Source: Lactiplantibacillus plantarum
Lineage (GTDB): Bacteria; Bacillota; Bacilli; Lactobacillales; Lactobacillaceae
Direction: 5' to 3'
Length of the DNA: 64,000 nt
NCBI RefSeq assembly: GCF_014131735.1
Contig: NZ_CP039121.1
Location: 1,116,001-1,180,000, forward strand
A program made the position numbers and the translations under genes. The notes beneath the pieces are model-generated. The model saw only the letters and a list, made by a program, of their open reading frames with translations. It made no database searches and had not been told where the DNA came from. Positions 1 through 8,438 of this stretch are shown here, in pieces (position 1 is the stretch's first letter; each line of letters begins with the position of its first letter).

Positions 1-377
1 TGGCTAATGGGTTTGGTCAGAGTGGCATCATTTCTAAGCCGTTACAATCTAGTGAATTAGGCTGTGGTAGTCTATATATGAGTGTGGGGGATTATTATAA
101 ATTTATGTATGGGCTTCAAAGCGGCCAGCTAGTTGGCGAAGCCGGTTTAAAGTCACTTGCGGATAATTTTCAAATTAAATATTCGGCAGGCGTTTATTAC
201 CAGGCAGGCCAGTTGATTCGAGTGGGTGGCAATGACAATAATTTTCATAGCTACTATATGGGGTCGCGAAATGCCAAAGTCGCCTTAGTCTTATTTGAAA
301 ATCAGGGTGTTTTTGGTGGTGACAACCAGGTAGCGTATAAGATTCGTGATATTTTATTGAAGACGGTACCTTTTTAG
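1..377 (+). pseudogene. Serine hydrolase, beta-lactamase family (3' part only; cut by window edge)
   Basis: The reading frame is open from base 3 to the stop at 375-377, so this is the C-terminal ~124 residues of a gene that starts outside the window; it is listed here as partial and not as proven broken. The visible part has the GCGSLYMSVGDYYKFMYGL stretch and a late G-G-N-D-N-N-F-H-S-Y segment. These resemble the C-terminal half of class C beta-lactamase-like/PBP-type hydrolases that modify or cleave cell-wall peptides or esters. The catalytic SxxK and YxN motifs lie outside the window, so activity cannot be judged. A strong terminator follows. Confidence 0.6.
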
Positions 378-395
378 AAACGGTCCGGGCTGAAC

Positions 396-445
396 ATCAT
401 CTTAATTGCAGGAGAACGTGTGTCTGCGATTAAGGTGGTGTTTTT
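396..445 (+). terminator. Rho-independent terminator after the serine hydrolase gene
   Basis: A 16-bp stem (396-411 with 424-439, three G-U pairs) with a 12-nt loop is followed by TTTTT at 441-445. It lies 19 bases past the stop codon and separates this gene from the epimerase gene. Confidence 0.8.
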
Positions 446-565
446 GCTTACCCGTCCGTTTGGCTGAATCCTTGAAAATAACTAAACTTTTACTCGAAAT
501 GATGGCGCCACGACGTAACTAACGCTATGATGAGATTAGAAACTAAATGATGCAGGTGAAAGTTA

Positions 566-1684
566 ATGACAAAACCAATTAAGGTAATGACGATTTTCGG
601 CACGCGGCCAGAAGCAATTAAGATGGCGCCCATCGTGTTGCAGTTGCAGCAACAGCCACAATTTGAACCGGTAACGGTGGTGACGGCTCAACACCGCGAG
701 ATGTTAGACCAGGTGCTCACGATTTTTCACATTACGCCGGACTATGATTTGAATATCATGAAGCCTAATCAGACGTTAGCTGGTATCACCAGCCGGGTAC
801 TGACGAAGCTAGATGCAATTATGGATACAGTCAAGCCTGATATCGTGCTGGTGCATGGCGATACAACCACGACGTTTGCAGCTAGTGTGAGTGCTTTCTA
901 TCATCAAATCCCAGTCGGACACGTGGAAGCGGGGTTGCGGACATGGCAGAAGTACTCGCCATATCCTGAAGAGATGAATCGGCAGCTGACCGACGTGCTG
1001 GCCGACATGTACTTTGCACCGACCGAATTAAGTCGGCAGAATCTATTGAAGGAAAACCATCCGGATACGGCCATCACGGTAACGGGCAATACGGCCATCG
1101 ATGCCTTAAAACAGACGGTTTCGATGGACTATCAACACGCTGCGCTTGATTTGATTCAGCCTGGGCACCGGATGATCTTACTCACGATGCATCGGCGTGA
1201 GAATCAGGGCGCCCCGATGGAAGCGGTCTTTGTCGCCATCAAACGAGTGGTTGCTCAGCATCCCGATGTCGAAGTGGTCTACCCAGTACACTTGAGTCCG
1301 GCAGTGCAGACAGTCGCCAAACGTATCCTCGGCCATACCGATCGCATTCACCTCATTGACCCGCTCGACGTGCTTGATTTTCACAACATGGCGGCGCGCA
1401 GTTACTTCATTATGACGGATTCGGGTGGGGTGCAGGAAGAGGCCCCGTCACTGAATAAACCGGTGCTCGTATTGCGTGATACTACTGAACGACCGGAAGG
1501 GGTCACCGCGGGGACGTTACGATTAGTCGGCACTGATGGTCAGCAGGTTGCGGCAGCAATGACCAGTCTGTTAGATGATTCCGCAGCGTACCAACGGATG
1601 GCAGGCGCTAAAAATCCTTATGGCGATGGTCATGCTGCGGAATACATCTTACAAGCGATTATGAAAAAAATTGGTACACATTAA
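566..1684 (+). CDS. mnaA: UDP-N-acetylglucosamine 2-epimerase (non-hydrolysing)
   Basis: This 372-residue protein has the usual length and motifs of the WecB/MnaA family, which interconverts UDP-GlcNAc and UDP-ManNAc in the cytoplasm for wall polymers and capsule. Visible signatures are FGTRPEAIKMAPIV at the N terminus, VHGDTTTTFAAS near residue 95, HVEAGLRTW with PEEMNRQ near 120-140, and SGGVQEEAP followed by RDTTERPE near 285-310. The ATG at 566 is preceded by a modest GGTGAAAG. It is monocistronic, with a terminator on both sides, and sits a few kilobases upstream of the capsule clusters, so it could feed a ManNAc sugar to them; that link is an inference. Confidence 0.92.
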   Translation: MTKPIKVMTIFGTRPEAIKMAPIVLQLQQQPQFEPVTVVTAQHREMLDQVLTIFHITPDYDLNIMKPNQTLAGITSRVLTKLDAIMDTVKPDIVLVHGDTTTTFAASVSAFYHQIPVGHVEAGLRTWQKYSPYPEEMNRQLTDVLADMYFAPTELSRQNLLKENHPDTAITVTGNTAIDALKQTVSMDYQHAALDLIQPGHRMILLTMHRRENQGAPMEAVFVAIKRVVAQHPDVEVVYPVHLSPAVQTVAKRILGHTDRIHLIDPLDVLDFHNMAARSYFIMTDSGGVQEEAPSLNKPVLVLRDTTERPEGVTAGTLRLVGTDGQQVAAAMTSLLDDSAAYQRMAGAKNPYGDGHAAEYILQAIMKKIGTH

Positions 1685-2060
1685 TTTATTTACATTTTTG
1701 TATAAACAGTGTAATATTAAGCACTGACATAGTGATAAAAATTTTCATTTCTTCCGTAAAGATGTGAAAGAGCCGGATATGGATGCCGCGGGGGTATCAA
1801 TACCGGTTATTTTTTTGCGTTAAAATTTGGATGGGCCCAGTACTACTGAGCGTCTAGGCAGCTACTTGATTTTGTCAAAGTGGCTGACGGCTGGGAGATA
1901 AGCGGATTTTACTCGTCAGCGGCCAGGTATTGCCATCAATTGATCTGATTGGACCGACTAGTCTATTCGCCGAAAGCACTAATCCTAGTATAAAAGGTGT
2001 TTCCCGCGGCATTCCATTGTATAATTGTAAATACTATAAGTGAGCGTTGAGGATAAATGA
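1685..2060. other. Intergenic region between mnaA and the BrkB-family gene
   Basis: It holds the mnaA terminator at 1771-1817 and otherwise no gene that I can support. TATAAT at 2020-2025 is a plausible -10 box for the downstream gene, but the -35 region (TGTTTC at 1998-2003) is weak. Confidence 0.5.
1771..1817 (+). terminator. Rho-independent terminator after mnaA
   Basis: AGCCGG pairs with CCGGTT, and after a small internal mismatch GATGCC pairs with GGTATC around a GCG loop. Seven T follow at 1810-1816. It lies 86 bases past the mnaA stop. Confidence 0.75.
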
Positions 2061-2990
2061 ATGAATTTAAAAGCCCGTTACCCTAAAATTACGAAAAGCC
2101 TGGAAATTATTATTCGGCGGTATGGACAAGCCAATGTCAGCAATAATGCGATTGTGCTGGCCTACTACGCGTTAATGTCGATTGCCCCGATAATCTTGAT
2201 TGCCGGAAACCTCATAGCCCGGTTTGATTTGAAGTCTGGACAGATTTTAGCGTACGCTCAGGAAGTTATTCCTAGTAATGTCTACCAGACGTTTAAGCCG
2301 ATTTTAGTTTCATTTCTGTCTAGTGGCAGCAGCAGTAGTTTGTCAATTGGGATTTTGGTGACAGTCTGGTCGGCGTCTAAAATCATTGCGGCAATTCGCA
2401 GGAGTCTAAATGAGGCGTACGGGGTCACGGATGCCCAAAATGCCGTATGGACGCGAATTATTGCCTTTTTCTTAACGTTGGGACTATTACTCCTCATCGT
2501 AGGGCTGGCGATTTTCTTCACGTTGAGTCAGTTGATTCTAGACGTAATCTTGAATTTGACGAATCTCACGCGTGCCATCATTCCGAATTGGATCAATCAG
2601 TTGTTGGAAAACAAAAACTTGATTACCTTTGTTGGGATGTTCGTCGTCGCCATGTTGTTGTATTACTTTGTACCGAACGCCAAGGTAAAATTGCGTTACA
2701 TTTGGACGGGGGCGTTAGTCACGACGATTGGTTGGATCGTGATCTCGCAAGGGTTCCGGGTGTACATCGAATTATTTGCTAAACGGATTACGACTTACCA
2801 AACGATTGGGAGTTTAATTGTACTGATGTTCTGGTTGAATTTTTCCGGGATTCTCTTGATGTTTGGTGGTGTCGTCAATGCGTCGGTGCAGGAATGGTTT
2901 GAGCATAAGATTGAGCCAAAGTCTCCACGGATGATTCGCCGCATTCGTCGACAATTCTTCAAACGCAAAAAAACAACTAAAAAAGAATAA
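2061..2990 (+). CDS. YihY/virulence factor BrkB family integral membrane protein
   Basis: The 309-residue protein has about six hydrophobic segments (roughly residues 25-50, 90-110, 130-160, 190-208, 218-240, 250-275) and a highly basic C-terminal tail ending in KRKKTTKKE. Family-typical features are AYYALMSIAP in the first membrane segment, WSASKIIAAIRRSLNEAY after the second, and FWLNFSGILLMFGGVVNA near the end. The family was once called RNase BN but is now regarded as membrane proteins of unclear function, possibly transport. TTGAGGA at 2047-2053 fits the ATG at 2061; the out-of-frame ATG at 2057 is not the start. Nothing ties it to capsule synthesis. Confidence 0.88.
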   Translation: MNLKARYPKITKSLEIIIRRYGQANVSNNAIVLAYYALMSIAPIILIAGNLIARFDLKSGQILAYAQEVIPSNVYQTFKPILVSFLSSGSSSSLSIGILVTVWSASKIIAAIRRSLNEAYGVTDAQNAVWTRIIAFFLTLGLLLLIVGLAIFFTLSQLILDVILNLTNLTRAIIPNWINQLLENKNLITFVGMFVVAMLLYYFVPNAKVKLRYIWTGALVTTIGWIVISQGFRVYIELFAKRITTYQTIGSLIVLMFWLNFSGILLMFGGVVNASVQEWFEHKIEPKSPRMIRRIRRQFFKRKKTTKKE

Positions 2991-3007
2991 TCAGAACCTT
3001 TTAATTG

Positions 3008-3072
3008 AATCCGAACGTTTAATCCTGTAAAATCAAGATTTTTTGCGATTTACATATTAAACGATTCGGATT
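3008..3072. repeat. Long imperfect inverted repeat between the BrkB gene and the glycerol channel gene
   Basis: AATCCGAACGTTTAAT at 3008-3023 is complementary to 3056-3072 with one bulged base. Inside it TGTAAAATC and GATTTACA form a second pairing step, so almost the whole 65 bases can fold on itself. It starts 18 bases after the BrkB stop and ends just before a TATAAT at 3078-3083. It could be a terminator with a short T run, a promoter-proximal operator, or a small palindromic mobile element. Confidence 0.55.
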
Positions 3073-3179
3073 TTGTGTATAATGGTGTTCGTGTGAAAAA
3101 AGTGCCGGTGCTTTCTGAAAGTAAGTGGCGTCTATTTCAAAATAAACAGGCGTAACAACGCCACAGGAGGAGAAAGATA

Positions 3180-3896
3180 GTGATTCATCAGCTTTTGGCA
3201 GAGTTCATGGGAACCGCCTTGATGATTATTTTTGGTGTCGGTGTACATTGTAGTGAGGTTTTAAAGGGGACCAAGTATCGCGGTTCCGGCCATATCTTCG
3301 CAATTACAACATGGGGGTTTGGGATTACAATTGCTCTCTTCATTTTCGGCAATGTCTGCATTAACCCGGCCATGGTATTAGCCCAATGTATTTTAGGGAA
3401 CCTTTCATGGTCATTGTTTATCCCGTATTCAGTTGCAGAAGTTTTGGGTGGGGTTGTTGGTGCCGTGATCGTCTGGATCATGTATGCGGACCATTTTGCC
3501 GCTTCTGCTGATGAGATTTCCCCAATTACGATTCGGAACTTATTCTCAACCGCACCCGCTGTGCGGAACTTACCACGGAACTTCTTCGTCGAATTCTTCG
3601 ATACATTTATTTTTATTTCTGGGATTTTAGCTATTTCTGAAGTGAAGACGCCGGGGATCGTGCCGATTGGTGTTGGGCTCTTAGTCTGGGCCATTGGGAT
3701 GGGGCTAGGTGGCCCAACTGGATTCGCCATGAACCTTGCACGGGACATGGGCCCACGGATCGCCCACGCCATCTTACCAATTAAGAACAAGGCTGACAGC
3801 GACTGGCAATACGGGATCATTGTTCCTGGGATTGCACCTTTCGTTGGGGCTGCTTGTGCGGCGTTGTTTATGCATGGGTTCTTTGGGATTGGGTAG
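3180..3896 (+). CDS. glpF: MIP/aquaporin family channel (glycerol facilitator type)
   Basis: The 238-residue protein has six membrane segments and two half-helix loops of the MIP fold. The first loop has a normal NPA (residues 62-64, in CINPAMVLAQ). The second reads NLARDMGPR where most members have NPARDxGPR, a variant I recall in lactobacillus GlpF/lactate-channel paralogues, so it need not be inactive. The R-D after it and the small-residue GGPTG context fit a glycerol- or lactic-acid-permeable channel more than a strict water pore. The GTG at 3180 is preceded by AGGAGGAG at 3165-3172. The gene stands alone with its own terminator. Species usually carry several such genes, so the exact substrate is unknown. 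Confidence 0.88.
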   Translation: MIHQLLAEFMGTALMIIFGVGVHCSEVLKGTKYRGSGHIFAITTWGFGITIALFIFGNVCINPAMVLAQCILGNLSWSLFIPYSVAEVLGGVVGAVIVWIMYADHFAASADEISPITIRNLFSTAPAVRNLPRNFFVEFFDTFIFISGILAISEVKTPGIVPIGVGLLVWAIGMGLGGPTGFAMNLARDMGPRIAHAILPIKNKADSDWQYGIIVPGIAPFVGAACAALFMHGFFGIG

Positions 3897-3916
3897 ATAA
3901 TACTATAATTATTTTG

Positions 3917-3947
3917 GACGGCTATTGTAAAAATAGTCGTCTTTTTT
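3917..3947 (+). terminator. Rho-independent terminator after the glycerol channel gene
   Basis: A 10-bp stem (GACGGCTATT at 3917-3926 with AATAGTCGTC at 3932-3941, one G-U pair), a 5-nt loop and TTTTTT at 3942-3947, 20 bases past the stop. Confidence 0.85.
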
Positions 3948-3981
3948 ATCGATGTTTATACAACAATATAACGATTGCCCT

Positions 3982-4008
3982 TTTACATTAAAATTTTTTT
4001 GATATAAT
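3982..4008 (+). promoter_or_regulatory. Candidate promoter of the cps1 cluster
   Basis: TTTACA at 3982-3987 and a consensus TATAAT at 4003-4008 are separated by 15 bases, slightly short. They lie in an AT-rich stretch directly after the terminator, 38 bases upstream of the glf start, where an operon promoter is expected. Confidence 0.5.
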
Positions 4009-4045
4009 GGCATGATGAGACTTTATATTCTTGGAGGAAATTAAA

Positions 4046-5173
4046 TTGAGTAAGTATGATTATTTGGTTGTTGGTGCCGGACTTTTCGGTGCAGTCTTTG
4101 CCCATGAAGCAGCATTGCGTGGTAAACACGTCAAGGTGATTGAAAAGCGGGATCACATTGCCGGAAATATCTATACCAAAGAAGTAGATGGAATTCAAGT
4201 TCACCAATATGGTGCTCATATCTTCCATACTTCTGATAAACAGATTTGGGAGTATGTTAATCAATTTGCCGAATTTAATCGTTATACAAACAGTCCAGTC
4301 GCAAATTATAAAGGACATATGTATAACTTACCCTTCAATATGAATACGTTTAGTGAACTGTGGGGAGTTCGGACACCTGCAGAGGCACAAGCAAAAATTC
4401 AGGAACAAAAAGACGCTGCTCAGTTAAGCGGCGAACCTAAGAATCTTGAAGAACAAGCAATATCGTTGATTGGTACTGATATTTATGAAAAATTGATTAA
4501 GGGCTACACCGAAAAACAATGGGGCCAAAAGGCGACCGACTTACCAGCATTTATCATTCGTCGACTGCCAGTCCGCTACACATACGATAACAACTACTTC
4601 AATGATACTTATCAAGGGATTCCAATCGGTGGTTACACGCAAATCGTCGAAAAAATGTTGGATCACCCAGAAATTGATGTTGAGACCGGTGTGGATTTCT
4701 TCGCCAATAAAAATCAGTATTTAGCCGACTTTCCGAAGATCATATTTACTGGGATGATTGATCAATACTTCAATTATCAATTAGGAGAATTGGAATATCG
4801 TTCTTTACGATTTGAAACGGAAGAACGTGACGTTGACAACTACCAAGGAAATGCTGTTATTAATTATACGGATGCGGAAACACCGTATACTCGAATCATC
4901 GAACATAAGCATTTTGAATTTGGAAAAGGTGACAAGGGTAAGACAATTATTACTCGTGAATATCCAGCTAACTGGAAACGCGGAGACGAACCATATTATC
5001 CAGTTAATAATACTCGCAATAATACGTTGTATAAGCAATACGCTGAACTTGCAAAGCAGGAGGGCAACGTGATTTTTGGTGGGCGCTTAGGGCAATATCG
5101 GTACTATGATATGCACCAAGTGATTCATGCAGCATTAGTCTGTGTAAAGTCAGAATTATCAAAAGGAATGTAG
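4046..5173 (+). CDS. glf: UDP-galactopyranose mutase (first copy)
   Basis: This FAD enzyme converts UDP-galactopyranose to UDP-galactofuranose in the cytoplasm, the donor for Galf-containing capsule. The N-terminal dinucleotide motif VVGAGLFGAVFAHEA, EKRDHIAGNIYT, and QYGAHIFHTSD are all present, as are family-typical YTEKQWG and TGMIDQYF. I place the start at TTG 4046 because GGAGGAAA at 4033-4040 is correctly spaced to it, giving 375 residues starting LSKYDYLV; an upstream in-frame TTG at 4031 would swallow the ribosome binding site. It heads a long run of tightly packed + strand genes and is a close paralogue of the copy at 53570-54703. Confidence 0.95.
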   Translation: MSKYDYLVVGAGLFGAVFAHEAALRGKHVKVIEKRDHIAGNIYTKEVDGIQVHQYGAHIFHTSDKQIWEYVNQFAEFNRYTNSPVANYKGHMYNLPFNMNTFSELWGVRTPAEAQAKIQEQKDAAQLSGEPKNLEEQAISLIGTDIYEKLIKGYTEKQWGQKATDLPAFIIRRLPVRYTYDNNYFNDTYQGIPIGGYTQIVEKMLDHPEIDVETGVDFFANKNQYLADFPKIIFTGMIDQYFNYQLGELEYRSLRFETEERDVDNYQGNAVINYTDAETPYTRIIEHKHFEFGKGDKGKTIITREYPANWKRGDEPYYPVNNTRNNTLYKQYAELAKQEGNVIFGGRLGQYRYYDMHQVIHAALVCVKSELSKGM

Positions 5174-5180
5174 TGTATAA

Positions 5181-6245
5181 ATGAAACCAAAAATAACAGT
5201 GATAGCACCGGTATATAACGTAGAAGAATACTTGGAGAAATCCGTCTCAAGTATATTAGAACAGACTTTGAAGGATATTGAAGTAATTTTAGTTGATGAT
5301 GGATCTTCAGATGCTTCGGGAGCAATTATTGGTGATTTTGCTGCAAAGGATAATCGTGTTATAGGACTCCATCAGGTTAATGCAGGTGCCGCCGCAGCTA
5401 GAAATACGGGAATCAAACGGGCTCAGGGAAAGTATTTGTATTTTTTGGATCCGGACGACTGGTTGGAAAAAACTATGCTACAGAAGATGTATGACTTTGC
5501 AGAAGAACATCAATTACAATTGACTATTACTGGTTTTGTCAACGAATATTATGAGAAGGAAAAAGCCTTCTCTGTAAAAAATGTAATGTCAAAGCGTATC
5601 TTTGCAACACAAAATGACTTTCGATTGCATGCGCATGAGTATTTAAATAATACTTTTCTTGCGGTACCATGGAACAAGTTGTATAAGACTAGTTACCTTA
5701 AAAATCATCATCTTGAATTTCCGCAGGTGAAGTGGGATGATTTACATTTTAATATGGAAGTTATCAGGAATATTGAACGTGTGGGTGTATTAGATATTGC
5801 TGAATACCATTTCTTCCGCTCTCGACCAGGTTCAGAAACGACAAAAGTTTTCAATGAAAAGCTTTTTGCAAATAGAATACAGCAATTCAAGCATATTCTC
5901 GCTGTGTATGATGATTGGAAAATTTCGGATAATGTAATTTTAATGTATGTCTATAATTATTATGCATTGAGAATGATCCAGCTAACACAGGAGATTGCAG
6001 ATAATAACATGCATATTAGCAAAAAAAAGAGCTATGTTAAAAAGATTTTGTCAGATCCACTCACGCAATCAGCCTTTAAAAAGGGAAAGAGCAACAAAGG
6101 GCTTATCGGGGTGTTTATGATTCCTTATCGTCTCAGGATGGTGACAACAGTATTAGCAATTGGCAAAGTGATTTCTTTTGTTAAAGCTCATTTTTCTGTG
6201 CTTTTTTACAGGGCCAGAATACATGTTCAAAAGAGTAAGGAGTAG
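5181..6245 (+). CDS. Glycosyltransferase family 2
   Basis: The first ~110 residues form a GT-A fold with ITVIAPVYNVEEYL, VDDGSSDASG and the metal-binding FLDPDDWLEK, the standard layout of family 2 capsule transferases that add a sugar from a nucleotide donor at the inner membrane face. The C-terminal 200 residues are less conserved and end with a hydrophobic, basic stretch (residues ~305-350) that may sit on the membrane. It starts 7 bases after glf and its stop overlaps the next start by one base, so it is translated in the same operon. Donor and acceptor cannot be told from sequence. Confidence 0.88.
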   Translation: MKPKITVIAPVYNVEEYLEKSVSSILEQTLKDIEVILVDDGSSDASGAIIGDFAAKDNRVIGLHQVNAGAAAARNTGIKRAQGKYLYFLDPDDWLEKTMLQKMYDFAEEHQLQLTITGFVNEYYEKEKAFSVKNVMSKRIFATQNDFRLHAHEYLNNTFLAVPWNKLYKTSYLKNHHLEFPQVKWDDLHFNMEVIRNIERVGVLDIAEYHFFRSRPGSETTKVFNEKLFANRIQQFKHILAVYDDWKISDNVILMYVYNYYALRMIQLTQEIADNNMHISKKKSYVKKILSDPLTQSAFKKGKSNKGLIGVFMIPYRLRMVTTVLAIGKVISFVKAHFSVLFYRARIHVQKSKE

Positions 6246-7354
6246 TGAAAATAATTAAGATTCTAATGATAAATACTATTCCATTTAATAGAAATGGTAT
6301 GTCGATGATGATGATGAACTATTATACTCATTTTGATCACAAAGTAGTTCAATGTGATTTTATTGTAAATAAGTATATCGAAGATGATTATAAAAATGAA
6401 ATTATTGATCAGGGAGGCAAAGTATATATTTTTCCAAGCCGCAATTCCCACCCGTTGAGATATATTAAATGGTTATCAAAGATTATGATTAGAAATCAGT
6501 ATGATATCGTGTATATACATGGTAATTCAGCAACTATGTCAGCAGAACTATATGCAGCCCATAAATGTGGTATTACGACTATAGTGCACGCACACAATGT
6601 TAAGACGGAACATCCAGTCTTACACGAACTACTCTATCCATATTTTGCTAAGCATTACGACTATGCTTTTGCGGCAGGAACCGAGGCAGGTGAGTGGCTG
6701 TATCGAAAACGCCAGTTTCTGGTAATTAAGAACGGAATTGATAGCTCGGACTTTGAATTTTCACAGAGTGAAGGGACAAAAATAAGAGAATCGTTAGGTA
6801 TTCCAGAAGAAGCTAAAGTATTAATCCAAGTGGGGTCTTTCACAGAACAAAAGAATTATCCATTCACGATGCGTCTTATAAAAAAATTGAAGGATAGTCA
6901 TAAAGTAGTGCATTTGATTGCCGTTGGGGTTGGGCCGCTTTTAGAAAGCATGAAGGAATATTGTGAACAGAATGGGATACAGAGATATGTGCACTTTGTC
7001 GGATCTCAAAGTGAAACTGGATCTTATTATTCAGCAGCCGATCAGTTTATCTTTCCTTCACTGTATGAAAGCTTTGGAATTGTTGCTGCTGAAGCTCAGG
7101 CCAATGGATTACCTTGCCTTGTAAGCGAGAAAGTTCCCAGAGCTATTGATATTACTGGAAATATTAAATTTGAATCGCTAGATATAAATGATTGGATGGA
7201 GGTCATTTTGAATCAGAACTTCCGACGCAGCAAGTATACTTTAAAGCAAACAGAACAACTATTTGCTTTAAAGGGGCTAAGTATCGGCAGTGATGCCTTG
7301 GGGATGCAAGATGTTTTTAAGGCAATTATGGAGGGAAAGGATATATATAAATGA
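6245..7354 (+). CDS. Glycosyltransferase family 4 (GT-B fold)
   Basis: The 369-residue protein has an N-terminal glycan-acceptor half and a C-terminal nucleotide-sugar half with IQVGSFTEQKNYPF, VHFVGSQSE, and the E-x7-E region FPSLYESFGIVAAEAQANG. Its N terminus (INTIPFNRNGMSMMMMNYY) resembles EpsF/CapM-like transferases of capsule loci. It begins at a GTG that overlaps the preceding TAG by one base and ends with a 4-base ATGA overlap with the next gene, a sign of translational coupling. The sugar added is unknown. Confidence 0.87.
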   Translation: MKIIKILMINTIPFNRNGMSMMMMNYYTHFDHKVVQCDFIVNKYIEDDYKNEIIDQGGKVYIFPSRNSHPLRYIKWLSKIMIRNQYDIVYIHGNSATMSAELYAAHKCGITTIVHAHNVKTEHPVLHELLYPYFAKHYDYAFAAGTEAGEWLYRKRQFLVIKNGIDSSDFEFSQSEGTKIRESLGIPEEAKVLIQVGSFTEQKNYPFTMRLIKKLKDSHKVVHLIAVGVGPLLESMKEYCEQNGIQRYVHFVGSQSETGSYYSAADQFIFPSLYESFGIVAAEAQANGLPCLVSEKVPRAIDITGNIKFESLDINDWMEVILNQNFRRSKYTLKQTEQLFALKGLSIGSDALGMQDVFKAIMEGKDIYK

Positions 7355-8427
7355 GTAATAAGCTGACTGTAACCATAGTTGCACCCAACCTTTCTGGTCA
7401 AGGTGGTACTGAAACAGTTGTTAATCATGTTTTGAACTCATCAAAACTAAATTCGACAATAGAGTTTTCATTATTTACTCCAGACCATGTTCAGAACCAG
7501 AGCTGGTTGCGGAGCATTGAGCCAAGCCTAAAGAAGTTAACATTAGCGAAGAACAATCGGTTTCAAAACTTGTTACAGAAGTTTTTTTTCTACGCATCAA
7601 GTCGTGCAGATGTACTATTGATTTTGGGTGTGAGATCAATTTTAATCGCATATGTGATGCGTTTCATTTTTCGAAGACACTATAAAATAGTTTCTTGGAT
7701 ACATTTCACGATGGTTGGTACGAGTTTCTCAAAGCCTAAACTCCTCAAATATGCGGATGCACATTTTGCAATTAGTTCTGGTATAAAAAAACAGTTAATG
7801 AGTGCTGGAATTGATGAACGCAAAATATATCTGATTTACAACCCCATTCAAAATGTGGATCAGGTTATCACAAGGTCAAAAACAGATGAAGTTAGGTTTG
7901 TATACGTTGGAAGGATTGATTATATAGGCCAAAAAAATTTAAAGTTTATGCTGGATGGACTAGCACAGTTGAAATTTGCATGGCGAATGGATTTTTTTGG
8001 TGACGGGAAAGATTTATCCCTGTGTAAAATGTATGCTAAAAAGCTGAAATTGGATGATAAAATTGTTTGGCAAGGGTGGGTGGCAGATCCGTGGGCGCAG
8101 ATGAAAGCAGTTGATGCGTTGCTGTTAACCTCCAATTATGAAGGACTTCCAATGGTGATTCTAGAAGCCCTCCAGCGTGGAATTCCTGTAGTTACAAGTA
8201 ACTGTGCGACTGGGCCAGAAGATGAGGTAGTTAATGGTGAAAATGGATATCTATTTTCCCAGAACAATGTCCAAGATTTTACAAAGAAGTTAACGACATT
8301 AAAGAATCGGTTAGATTCTTTTGAAAATGTTGATAAAATCATGCACACTACTGATAAGTTTTCAAGTCAAGAATATGATAATCACTTTGTTATGGCACTA
8401 ACTGAAATATTCAGACAGTCAAACTAG
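7351..8427 (+). CDS. Glycosyltransferase family 4 (GT-B fold)
   Basis: Signatures are VAPNLSGQGGTETVVNHVL at the N terminus, FVYVGRIDYIGQKN at the start of the donor domain, and LLTSNYEGLPMVILEALQRG with the E-x7-E pair, followed by GPEDEVVNGENGYLF. This is the layout of WaaG/RfaB-type galactosyl- or glucosyltransferases acting on lipid-linked oligosaccharide at the cytoplasmic membrane. The ATG overlaps the previous stop (ATGA). It is 358 residues, normal for the family. Substrate specificity is not readable. Confidence 0.87.
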   Translation: MSNKLTVTIVAPNLSGQGGTETVVNHVLNSSKLNSTIEFSLFTPDHVQNQSWLRSIEPSLKKLTLAKNNRFQNLLQKFFFYASSRADVLLILGVRSILIAYVMRFIFRRHYKIVSWIHFTMVGTSFSKPKLLKYADAHFAISSGIKKQLMSAGIDERKIYLIYNPIQNVDQVITRSKTDEVRFVYVGRIDYIGQKNLKFMLDGLAQLKFAWRMDFFGDGKDLSLCKMYAKKLKLDDKIVWQGWVADPWAQMKAVDALLLTSNYEGLPMVILEALQRGIPVVTSNCATGPEDEVVNGENGYLFSQNNVQDFTKKLTTLKNRLDSFENVDKIMHTTDKFSSQEYDNHFVMALTEIFRQSN

Positions 8428-8438
8428 GAAATTAGATA

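Noticed and set aside
3188..3820. Long minus-strand open frame opposite the glycerol channel gene (210 codons)
   Set aside because: It lies wholly within the MIP channel gene, which has clear family motifs and a ribosome site; the opposite frame has none.
4031..4045. Upstream TTG start for the first glf
   Set aside because: It would translate through GGAGGAAA, which is the ribosome site for TTG 4046; homologues start at the SKYDYLVVG position.
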